DNA from: Aurantiochytrium sp. KH105
Lineage: Eukaryota; Sar; Bigyra; Thraustochytrida; Thraustochytriidae
Reading direction: 5' to 3'
Assembly (NCBI GenBank): GCA_003116975.1
Contig: BGKB01000021.1
Location: forward strand, 248,001-312,000
DNA: 64,000 nt
Below, in pieces: positions 43,801 to 53,485 of the stretch (position 1 is the first letter of the stretch; the number at the start of each line of letters is the position of its first letter). Both the position numbers and the translations under genes were made by a program. The notes below the pieces were generated by a model. It saw nothing but the letters and a program-made list of their open reading frames with translations, ran no database searches and had not been told where the DNA came from.

Positions 43801-46284
43801 CCGCTGCCACGGCTCTGGCCTTGTTGCGCGACTGCCCAGTGCATCTCAACAACGAGGGCGCGCTCAAAACTTGTGCGAGAACGCAGCGGTGTTTCGGGTA
43901 CCACATTGAGAAGTGCGAGGCGAGCACGTTTGCCGATTTTGCCCAACACCCGAAGAGCACCTGTACCGCAAGGTTGAGGGGACGGTTGCAGTAGTTTGGC
44001 AATGGCGTGAGCAAAGGTGGGCGACCCCTCGCCACCCGCTTCGCCCTTGCTCAAAAAGAGTCCGTCGAATTCCTCAGGCCCAAGAGCATCAACCCATGTT
44101 TCGAGAATACGAAGTGCGAGACGCACAAGGTCAGTATTGCGGTGCTCATTTGCCGCGAGCGCTGTTTCAAAAGCACTTTGCAGTATAGGTATGTGGGAAG
44201 CCAACTCCGGCCGCGGAATCCGGACCGCGAAGAGAAGGACCACCTCGGCCACAAGATCTGCCCGAGCATCTCGCGAGCACTTGCTTTCACCGCGCGCTTG
44301 AACAAGCAGCTGCGAAAGCGCTCGCAAGGCTGGCACAAGCATGTGCTGAACTTTGGTCTTGACCAGCTCCTGCAGAACGGGCCTCCGCGCAATGACGCGC
44401 ATTAGCGATCGAAGTGTCATGAGGTAGCAGTCACGCCCTTGACTATTGGCGCAAATCGGAAACTTGTTGCCCTGCGAAGTCTGGTTGACAAGGCCGATTG
44501 CTGCCTTGTCTTTGTTTGCCCATTGCAGGTAACGCGCGATGTGAGGAGCGCGAATGGTCGCGCGAAGCGGCGAGAGAGGCGCACTTGTCATGTGTGGCGC
44601 GAGAACGAAGCAGAGCGTCATAAGCTTCTCGATGCGCGCCTGCATGTTGCCAGCAATGATCCAGCCCGGAGCAAGACCTCCGAGGCGCGAGGGGCTGTTG
44701 GAGGACCCGTCGGCACCCGAGCTGCCTGTGGTGTTGCCACGTGCACCACTTCCGGATAGCGACGCAGGCGGCGCCCCAGCAACGGGCTCATCGGTGTAGT
44801 TCTCGATGCAAGTAAAGAGAATCTCTACGAGCTGCGCAATCACCGATGGCAGATTTGCCTCGTGTTGCACGCCCTCATCAAGCACAAAATCTGGATACAC
44901 ATCGCGTTCGCCACGAGAACGCCCCGTTGCGAGTCCACCTTGTGGCGGAGTATTTGCGTCCCCATCGCCCGTGGGACCGTCATTTTCAGGTTCGGGGGAA
45001 ATTCCAGACGCTCTGCGCTTGCGTCCCGGAGTCAAGGGAGACGGCGAAGGTGCTGCGCTTGCCACAGGAGAGGCTGTAGTTGTCCAAGACGAGGATGCTG
45101 GATCTTGTGAATTCGTTGGCGACGCCCCCGGAGCTTGAGGAGCGACAATGGGCACCGGTGAGGGTGCCCCCGTCGCAAAGTGTGGGCTCATGGCGGCAGA
45201 AGATGCCGTCGTGGCCGGTGTTCCGGGGTGACGCGGCGTGTTGCCGGCGAGAGGGAGGACAAAACTAGGACTTGGGAGCCCGAGCCCGACGCGCGATGCG
45301 GCAGCCTTGTTGCCGGCCTTTGGCACCCCCTTGTACATGAGCGAAGAGATGAGAGTGGTAGCAATATTGGAAAGGTCCGGCCCACAGACGAGTTGCTTTT
45401 TGGACGGCATGACATTACCTGCCATGAGCGTGAAATGGTCAATGACAAATTCCAAGAGCAACCACATGAACGAGTGCGAGATGGAGTTCTTCCTCAGCAA
45501 GCGCTTAGGAAAGGCGACGAGCGTTGGGTGCCGTACGATATTAGCCACGAGAAGAGGCATGCGCGAGCGAAAGAGGTCTGCAAAGTCGTGTGAGTCCAGT
45601 ACTGTGAAGACCTCGGCGAACAGGTTGATAACGTCAAGTTCGCCTGCTGTGGCGCTGGAGACCTCCTTGAGCTCCTCTGTTTTGGTGAGTGGTTCTTTCG
45701 GTAGCGTCTCATCATATTTTTCTTCGTCAAGAAGCCCATGGCGATAGACGGGAATGCATTGGAATCCCCACTGGAGAAGGTTTGCTACCATTTCCATTTC
45801 AGCTGGGTCAAGAAGTCCGCTCAGGTAGGAGGGGTGGGCACCAGACGAGCTGACAGGAGCCCCAGCTTTGATATCCCGATCCAGCTTCTTGGGACCGTAA
45901 TTGCATACGCACCAAAGAACAGTCTTGAGGCCGAGCATCATGGTGCTGATGAGTGACTTGATTTCCTTGACCGAATCCGCTTCATGGACCTCTGACTCAT
46001 CGTCCTCGATATCTAAAAACCGTGGATTGCCCTGTGGCGCGCTGCTAGACGAAGATGCCGCGTCAGCGAGGCCATCTTCACCTACACGGATGACGTCGAT
46101 ATCGTGATCTGCAGAAGCATTCGAGCTCTCGACGGATGCCGGCCCGGGCGCCGAAGCGTTTCCGCCAGGGTTAGGCGAAGAAGACTGAGCCTTTACAGCT
46201 GACCCTGCACCTGTCGCTGGTCCGGACCCAGCCCCCGAGCCCGACTCCACCGCGGAGGAAGAGGCTGCCACTGATGATGATGAT

Positions 46285-46315
<31 letters not shown>

Positions 46316-47999
46316 AGGAGGAGCTTGCGGCCGGTGCCTGCGCCTTTCGCAGCCGATAATAGTAGTACGAGTCCACTGGTTTGGAGTGCTGCGAATTAAA
46401 TGTGCTGCGTTGCCGAGCCTCCTGACGTTGCTTCTCAGCTTGAACAACCTCGGGAATATAATGGCGCAACGAACCGAACTTTTGCACGATAGTATGTAGA
46501 ATGTGCACAAGCAGAGGTCGGCTTTCATTGCGCTCCGGCTCCTTGTTGTGGAAGATGCTATCGACGAGATTGAGCAAAAGGCGGACCGAGGTGCTCTGGA
46601 TACTGAGCGGCATACTTGCGTCATGGATATTCCGCGAGAAAATGTAAATGACCTTGGAAAGTTGCCTCATGCTGAGCCGCGTGCGGACATGGTGCACAAG
46701 ATCCGCGAGCGTGGAGTAAGCCAGCGGCATGAGCGGCTGTTCTCGCGCGGCAACGAGTGGATGCGCGCCGAGGGGCTGGGTGCTGCTAATACTGTTGGGC
46801 GGTATCCAATAGGGCCCACCGAGCAAGACGGACTCGTCGAGAAAATGGTCGACAAGCCCGACGAAGCCCGCGCGAAAGCTGGTGGCCAAAATGTGACGCG
46901 TGGCATTCAAAAGCTCCTTGCGGGTGGATACAGCCTGGGGAGGGCAGGCACGCAAAAGACCAACAACACTCTGACTGATTTCGGTCTGAAAGTCGCGCAG
47001 ACGCTCTTGATAAGATGACGAGCGGATAAGGTACGTCAAAAAGGATAACGTTTTCACCTGTCCCACGACGAGCTGGCGATACAGCTCGCAGGCTGCCGTG
47101 TCGTTGCTGCTAGGGAAGCGCGGACGAAAGGAGATGGATCGCACCATGAGCGGCATGAGTTTGCCCATGAAAGCATCGATCTCGCGACCATGCAGGCGTA
47201 TAAAGAAGATGAGATTGACAGGAACCTCGCCGACCACTTTGAAGGACTCGGATGCCGGGCGTTGAACGGCAAGAGAGGCCGATGGGCGCGAGCCATCAGC
47301 GGATCCGCTGCCCGAGAGATACTTTGCGATGGAAACCTCCAGCTGACTATAGAGCTTGCCAACGAATCTGCAAAGTGCCTGAAGAGTCGCTTCGTCTATA
47401 CTCGGTTGATAGACTTTGATAAGATCGGCAATAATATTGAGGCTGACGAGCGCATTCTCTTCGTTGTCCACCTCGAGCACGCCAACGGTGGTGCTGAGAA
47501 TGCCCTGCACGGCGGGGCGAAGCGTTTCGTTATGATGCAACCTGTATAGGATTTGCAACGAGTAGTTACGAACTTCTTGCTTTGGTCCGTTTCCGAGTTG
47601 CGCCGGGACTTTCTGGAGAAGGCGCTCCACGCGAGGTATCATGAGTTTCAAAAAGTTCGAGTAGATACCCAGGTGCGCCACATCCGTGGTCCGCTCGCGA
47701 ATCTCCTTTAGAGCAGCAGCACAGTCTGTCAGTGACTCTGGGGTAGCTTGGACAATCTCGAGGCGTCTGGCGAGGGCTTGCAGAGCAATGAAGGCGGCTT
47801 GCGCCGCTCCCTGAATTCCTCCGGACAAGGCCGCACGCTGCTGTAAACTTTGCTGCGCCAGACGCCGCATCTGTTGTTGTTGTTGCTGTTGTTGTTGTTG
47901 TTGTTGTTGTTGCTGCTGCTGCTGCTGCTGGGATGCGGCAGGTCGCGTTTGTTGAGCATTTTGCTGCTGGGGCTGTTGTGGTGGTTGTTGGTCTTGCAT
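30966..47999 (-). CDS. TRRAP: Giant TRRAP/Tra1 pseudokinase scaffold of histone acetyltransferase complexes
   Basis: Tra1/TRRAP is the activator-binding scaffold shared by SAGA and NuA4-type histone acetyltransferase complexes in the nucleus. The 5,677-residue product is encoded by one uninterrupted frame. It starts with a Gln-rich stretch, then helical HEAT-like sequence to about residue 3,900. Next comes a FAT region (roughly 4,100-5,000, including NRWTRTLFDLYRRDDED near 4,175), then a PIKK-like domain about 5,240-5,620 (HHFIIKSSPLNF near 5,300, VPFRLTRNLAHLLTPAGVQG near 5,515). It ends in a FATC tail whose last residues are LLPWF. The PIKK domain lacks the catalytic GDRHxxN and DFG wording, as expected for this pseudokinase. 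The family is usually 3,700-3,900 residues. The extra length is largely low-complexity Ser, Gln, Ala and Lys insertions, for example Q runs near residues 25-45 and 4,390-4,415, and a Ser run near 560-580. Confidence 0.93.
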
Positions 48000-48773
48000 C
48001 TTTTTTGCGCTGATCCGAGCCTATGTTTGAAGGAAACGAGGATCACTGTCACGGCAGTAGCGGCAGAGGCAACTGCAGCAGCGGTGCTTGCAGCCCTAGG
48101 CCACTCCGTGATCCACTTGTAGTCTCCCGGCTGGACACGGGCAAAGCGAGGTTGGATGCCCAGGAGCTGGCACGAGCAACCGATCGATGCCTCCTATCTC
48201 TCAAGCTGCGCCAGCGCACGTCCTTGGACAAGAAGATGGTAGGGCCCGCGCACGAGCAAAGTCTTTCGTGGTCAGCGCTACGCGCCGTCGCGCTGCTTGC
48301 CTCCGCGCCGGGCCACTGCGCAAGCGGATTTGGCCTGCAACGTTGGTCCTCGCGGTTTGATTTTTTTTTTCTTTCGTTCACTGATTTTTCATTTTTTTTC
48401 CCTGTTTGTTCGTAGGCCTTCGCCCTGGAAGGATGGGCCTGCCTTGCTGTTGATTCGCATTGAAAAGCAATGGCTCGCGTTTTGGGCTAATCTTGGCGAA
48501 CGAATGCAAAGTGCACCGAGTGAACTCATCATTTTTAATCTTTTTATTGTGTTGTTGGCGAGCGGCAGATGTATCGGTCTTGAGGTCAAAATGCATCTCG
48601 CAAAGGAGACCTTTATTGGCTTTTCCTTTCTCGAAAGAAAAGCGTCCCAAAATGTGAGTGTGAGAGAAAGAGAGAGAGAGAGTTTGCGTTGGCAACTTTT
48701 TGAAAAACCGACCCGTCTGAGATACACCCTTTTCCTAGCAAATGGTATCTTTCACCTAACTCAGGGTCTAGGC
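48000..48773. other. Spacer between TRRAP start and the PH-filamin gene 3' end
   Basis: These 774 bases hold the TRRAP promoter and leader and the 3' end of the next minus-strand gene. There are T runs at about 48,361-48,371 and 48,393-48,400 and a GAGAGA tract near 48,670. No gene was recognised. Confidence 0.45.
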
Positions 48774-51041
48774 CTACGGCTGGTGGTGGTAAGCTGAGCG
48801 GAACGTTGACGAAGAGGATTTGTTGCGATGAGGCTGAAGTAAAGCCCCAAGGGCCTGCACGAGGGCATCGATTTGTTGCACGAGGACATGGCGATTCGGA
48901 AGCATGCTTTTGGAAAACGCAATGCTTAATTCGCGCAACTGTTCGAGTACTTGGTCAACTGGGGTTTCTTGGAGGATAGGAAGGTAGGGTTCACGGTTAA
49001 GCAGACGCTTCCATTGGGCGGAAGGGGCTGCGTCGAGTCGTTCAATGCGTGCGACTTGCGCGAGGGGCGCAAGCGTGGCTGCGAGCTGGGCGTAGGCTTT
49101 TTCAAGAGCAACAAGATTGCTCGTGCTAGGCATGGCTCCAAGAGGTGCTTGACGCGTCTTATGCTCCTCACGCGAATTCGAAGGGGCGGGTCCACGGGTC
49201 GGTGAAGTCAGAGAAAGTGTTTGCAGCAGATCACGATAGAAAGATGCCTCACTGGGGCCCTTCGTAACGGTCTGCGGGTCCTCTCCTATTGCAGATGCGT
49301 CTGGGTCTTGGCGAGATTGAAGGCGAATCAGGAAAGGAGAGTCCCGCACGGGATGACCGGCGAGGGTGACCTCGACCTTTACTTCTTGCGCATCACTGGG
49401 CACCGCGAGGTGTGCCGTGCATTGGGCCATTTCTGCATGTCGCACGTCAACAACCTTTCCCGAGCTCTCGGGAGCCATCTGGACCTGAAAAACATGTTCA
49501 AAAGGGGCATTCGCATTCGTAAGAAGATTGAGAAGAGCATCCCGACGCGAAACAGTAAATTGGACCACGCATAGTTTCTTGTCGTCCACGCGTTTCACAC
49601 GCAGGTCGCCTATGGTACAGTGTGATGGACTGGGCGGTCCAGGGTCAGCCTTGACCCTGAGAGGCGAGCCATAAACTGCGTGGCCACGATAGTGCACGTG
49701 AAGACGATAATGCGCGGTCTGGCGGAAGAACGGTTTAACGTGAAAGTCCATTGCTTTGTCATGCACGATCGCGGCGGCCTCGGCAAGGTCGAGGCCTATA
49801 CAGTCGAGACGCATGCGCGCTTTGGGGGCGCCAACGCGCTCGATCCGTGCCGTGAGGCCTCGGAGAAGCGTGGCGGCATCCGTCGGAAGACGATCTTGGA
49901 GCAGACTACGCAAGCGAAACTTGTAAGGCTCACGAGACACGTGCACAAGATGTGGGCCGTCGATCGTGCACGCTAGGGCGCTCGCGGCATTTTGCGCTGC
50001 TTCGTCGCCCCGGCCTCCGTGCAAAAGGACCTGTGATGCGCAATGGCGTGCCACACTCGAGGCTACGGTCCAACGGATGGGCGCGGTGATGCAAGAGGAT
50101 GTTTCTTGAGCGGTAAGCCAGGTGCGAAGAGCGTGCGCCCATGCAAAGGTTAATTCATCGGTTTGGGAGATCATGCGGAGGCAGACCTCATCCGTGGCCG
50201 GAGTCGGGTCATCTGTGGAAAGAAAGGCCGGTTCGCAGCTTACAAGGTGCACCTCCAGCGGCCCATTTGCGCGTGGCCGCGCAAGGCGTACATGTGTGGG
50301 CGCTTCGGGATCATTTTTCCAGAGAAAAAGCACGGCGCCGCGCGCTGGAGCCGAAAGTTCAGCAATGGCGTCGGGACCTAGTACTATGAATGTTTCGCGC
50401 CACTTTTGCGAGACGGGCTCTGCTAGAACGAGCATGTAGCCGCACCACGGTAGCGTTCGTGGCCGAGGAGGCCACGGGAATGCATCGTGGGCCTCGTGTT
50501 CGTCAGGATGGATATGTTTGTTTTTTCCGGTTTGGGAAAGCATGTTTGTGTTGGTGTCGTTTTCGTGCAAGCGTGGGGCGCGATCGAGGGTTGTGGAGGT
50601 TGTGGCGCGAAGCGCGGGAAGAAGCTTTGACGGTGGGATTCTTGATTCGTCGATGAGCGCTCGCAAAGACATGGCCCAACTGGCCGCGGCAACGACATCA
50701 TCGTGGAAAACCCCTTTGCCACCGCCGTGTGTGTGCGCGTGGGCGATGGCGTTGCGCGTGCATCGGAATTCGGCAACCTGGTCGTGCGGGGCGAAGGTAA
50801 TTTCAAAGGTTTTGCTACCGGATTCGTAGCGCACTGCGCGCACGGGTCCGGCAAAGAGGCGTTCTGCGTCCGCCAGAGGTGCCTCTGAGACCTCGAAAAC
50901 CTGCGTGCCGACGTTGATGACGCCGTAACAGCGCGTCCATTTTTCGAGACCATCCTGGGTGCGCTCCAGGACGTTGAGCCACCCGCCGTCGCGCAGGTAC
51001 GCCTCTGCGAGCGCGTCTGGCGCGGCAGCCTCGCGTTGCAT
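48774..51041 (-). CDS. Double PH-domain protein with two filamin-type immunoglobulin repeats
   Basis: I know no named family with this layout. The 755-residue product begins with a helical start, then a PH-like domain (about 17-134: GGWLNVLERTQ ... KWTRCYGVINVGTQVFEVSE ... FEITFAPHDQVAEFRC ... SWAMSLRALID). A second PH-like domain follows at about 200-310 (CGYMLVLAEPVSQKWRETFIVLGPDA ... FAWAHALRTWL). Two filamin/ABP280 repeats follow, about 400-464 (ending YRLHVHYRGHAVYGSPLRV) and 474-570 (ending VKVEVTLAGHPVRDSPFLIRL). The H-V-x-G-S-P and H-P-V-x-D-S-P endings are the family signature. A helical C-terminal region of about 150 residues and a polar tail close it. A link between membrane phosphoinositides and the cytoskeleton is a reasonable inference. 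I chose the ATG at 51,041; upstream the frame opens only at a TTG. Confidence 0.75.
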   Translation of the reverse strand: MQREAAAPDALAEAYLRDGGWLNVLERTQDGLEKWTRCYGVINVGTQVFEVSEAPLADAERLFAGPVRAVRYESGSKTFEITFAPHDQVAEFRCTRNAIAHAHTHGGGKGVFHDDVVAAASWAMSLRALIDESRIPPSKLLPALRATTSTTLDRAPRLHENDTNTNMLSQTGKNKHIHPDEHEAHDAFPWPPRPRTLPWCGYMLVLAEPVSQKWRETFIVLGPDAIAELSAPARGAVLFLWKNDPEAPTHVRLARPRANGPLEVHLVSCEPAFLSTDDPTPATDEVCLRMISQTDELTFAWAHALRTWLTAQETSSCITAPIRWTVASSVARHCASQVLLHGGRGDEAAQNAASALACTIDGPHLVHVSREPYKFRLRSLLQDRLPTDAATLLRGLTARIERVGAPKARMRLDCIGLDLAEAAAIVHDKAMDFHVKPFFRQTAHYRLHVHYRGHAVYGSPLRVKADPGPPSPSHCTIGDLRVKRVDDKKLCVVQFTVSRRDALLNLLTNANAPFEHVFQVQMAPESSGKVVDVRHAEMAQCTAHLAVPSDAQEVKVEVTLAGHPVRDSPFLIRLQSRQDPDASAIGEDPQTVTKGPSEASFYRDLLQTLSLTSPTRGPAPSNSREEHKTRQAPLGAMPSTSNLVALEKAYAQLAATLAPLAQVARIERLDAAPSAQWKRLLNREPYLPILQETPVDQVLEQLRELSIAFSKSMLPNRHVLVQQIDALVQALGALLQPHRNKSSSSTFRSAYHHQP

Positions 51042-53485
51042 TTTTTGAGCAATGCTTTCGAGCAACCAACGATGACGATCTTTGGAAAATTCAACCAATC
51101 AATCAACCAAACAAACAAGCAGAAAGGCGGTTTGTGGCGACGCAGTCCTGCTCCGCGAGGCCCGGACGACGCCACGCCCGGGCGGGGCCCAGCGCCAAGC
51201 CTGGGCGGGCAGTGGTCGCACTGCAGTGCGCTGCTCCATGAGGACGTTTTCGTATAAACAGACCCAACTTGCCATCACCCTTTTAGGTCTGATTACTACG
51301 TCAGATTTCCAGTCTCGCGTGATCAACTCGAGGGGTCCCCGTCGAGATGTTGCTTGGGGTCCCCGCCGGGATTGCACCTCCGGATGCACAGCGCGGTGAA
51401 CGAACCCGTGGCGTTTGTGTCCGTCATCGTGGCTGCAACACGCAGCCAAAAGATCCTGCCCGCCGCAGGTGCTATACTGCTGCTTGGTTGCAGTTTCTGT
51501 CCACGTAAGTTTCCGCCCAGGCATGCCTGGATGCAGCCGCATCTGGGCTTTCTGTTGTCCCAAGAATCTGTGATGAGGAGCCTGATCGGTTGATCAGACT
51601 GGCAGAGCCAGCCACCAGCCGTCGCGGGTCGGCCGCGACGGCCGAGACGGCCGGGGAACGCTTTGCGCGGTCTGTGCAGCTTGGCAGTGCATCGGCGTCC
51701 ACGAAGATCCGCGAGGTGTGAGCTGCAGCAGCGGTGCAGCTGCTGCCACTGCAGGTAGAAGCAGCTGCAGATGACGGCGATGAGGTCTTGCTTGATTTTG
51801 ATGAAGAACGGCCCGAAGAAGATGACGAAGTCTCTCAATGGTACTATACCGTCAATGCGCAGACTCCGCGCGTGCCCTTTACGCGCTGGCTCGGCCCCTG
51901 CTTGCGCACTTCGCACGTCCGCTGGAAAGGCCCCGCGCTGGGCCTTTTCTGCCGGCGGTGTGTTTGCGTGTGCACCTCGAACCGGAGACTGGGATTGTTG
52001 ATCAACTGACGCGCTGGCCCCCACGGCCAGCGCGAGGCTGCCCTGGCTGGTGGTCGCGGCGGTCAGCCAATCGCGCGGCCTCACAGTCAGCTCAGCTCCG
52101 CTCAGCTCAGCTCCAGTCACGCCACGCCCAGTCACCATCCATGCCATGCGCCAACTTCTTTCCATCCTTGCATCATCATTCGTTCTTACAGCCCCCCTTT
52201 ACTCTATTTACAGTAAATCCTATTTTTCTCCCATTTTTCACTTCCACACACCTGCCACACACCCCCTTGCTATCCTTCTTTATAGTATATAGTAGTAGTG
52301 TCTGCTGCTGCGTGCACGCGCCGCGCGGCCCTTCGCCCTGCACGTGCCGTCGGAGCAAGCTCCCGCCACCGCTCGCGCAGGCCCCCCTCGCTCCCTCCCC
52401 CCCTCCCCCCCTCGCTCTCGCCCTCCCTCGCTCCCGCTCCCCGCTCCCGGCGCCGCGCCCAGCGAGCGCTGGAGATCCGGCCGGCGGGACGGCCCGGCGG
52501 CCTGCCTGCGACGACGAGGCGCGCGCGGCCGGGTTTCCCGCCCCGCGAGCGCGGTTCCGGTCGCCTAGTTTTTACCTGCCCAGAATTTATTAGTAGCGGA
52601 AGTAGAGAAGCAGACACTGGAGACTGCAGACATACTACACAGACAGGCGCAGGCGACAGTCAGGCAGACAGACAGGCAGGCAGACCTCCAAGCCAGCCGG
52701 TCAAGCGCCGGCGCCGAGCCTGCGCTGAGCCCGCTCGCTCGCTAGCTTCGCGCCGCGCGTCGGCCTCCCGCCGCGCCTCCGGAGCGGCGCCGCCTTAGCG
52801 CAGCGTAGCGTAGCGTTCGGCCGGCGATCGCGCGTGCCGCGCCGCGCCGCGCCGCGCCTAGGCCTTAGCCTTGCCTGCCTTGCCGCGGCCAGCCAGCGAG
52901 CGAGGGAGCGAGCGAGCGAGGGAGCGACACGGGCGGCCAGGAGCGGGCGCGCGCAACGCCACGAGGCAGCTGGTTCGTGCGCGGGCCGTCCCTCTTTCGC
53001 GACATTGTCACGCTCTCGCCTGCCTGCGAGATCGGGGGCGGAGCTTCTCTGCTCGCCTGCAGTTGACTGTACGGCGCGGGACGGCATAATACGCGGCTGG
53101 GCCATTCGTGACAAGAGAGGGAGGGAAGAAGGAAGACGAGGCCTGGGTTTCCAGCGCGGCGTCTAGCACGCAAGCAAGCCGTGATACATTCATTCGTGCA
53201 TTGATCGCTTGGTCCATCCCACCTACATTCCACAAGCATTGGCGCGAGTCACTGTCAGCAGCGAGAGGTGTTAGGTTGGAATCGGCCGACGCCTCCCTCA
53301 AAAGTGCTCTGAAGCTTGCTCTGACGCTCGCTCGCTCGCTCGCTCGATCCAGTCTCTATTGAGCCAACACACGCGTGTCCGGCACGTGGGGGCCTACAAA
53401 CGACCGCAAACCAAACCAGTGAGCAGCCGCAGAAGGCAAACAGACCCCCAAGGTCAGTGCGGCGAGGATCGAGCGACAAAAGAAG
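51042..53485. promoter_or_regulatory. Long divergent intergenic region between the PH-filamin gene and NCKX
   Basis: This 2.4 kb gap contains CAGCAG/CTGCAG-rich sequence near 51,720-51,770, a C/T-rich CTCCC tract at about 52,385-52,445, AGACAGACAGGCAGG repeats near 52,660-52,685, a GCCGC pentamer run near 52,838-52,858, GAGCGAGC repeats near 52,897-52,927 and (GCTC)n at 53,326-53,346. A frame of 280 codons on the minus strand (51,323-52,165) shows no domain. I support no gene here. Confidence 0.45.
53326..53346. repeat. (GCTC)n tetranucleotide microsatellite
   Basis: About five GCTC units, 140 bases upstream of the NCKX start codon. Confidence 0.85.

Noticed and set aside
51590-52080. Possible large inverted repeat around TTGATCA motifs
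   Set aside because: The order of the shared motifs (TTGATCA, CCACCAGCC) does not fit either an inverted or a direct repeat when written out.
51323-52165. 280-codon minus-strand frame upstream of the PH-filamin gene
   Set aside because: No recognisable motif, mixed composition, starts in promoter repeats. Kept out for lack of support, though expression data could change this.
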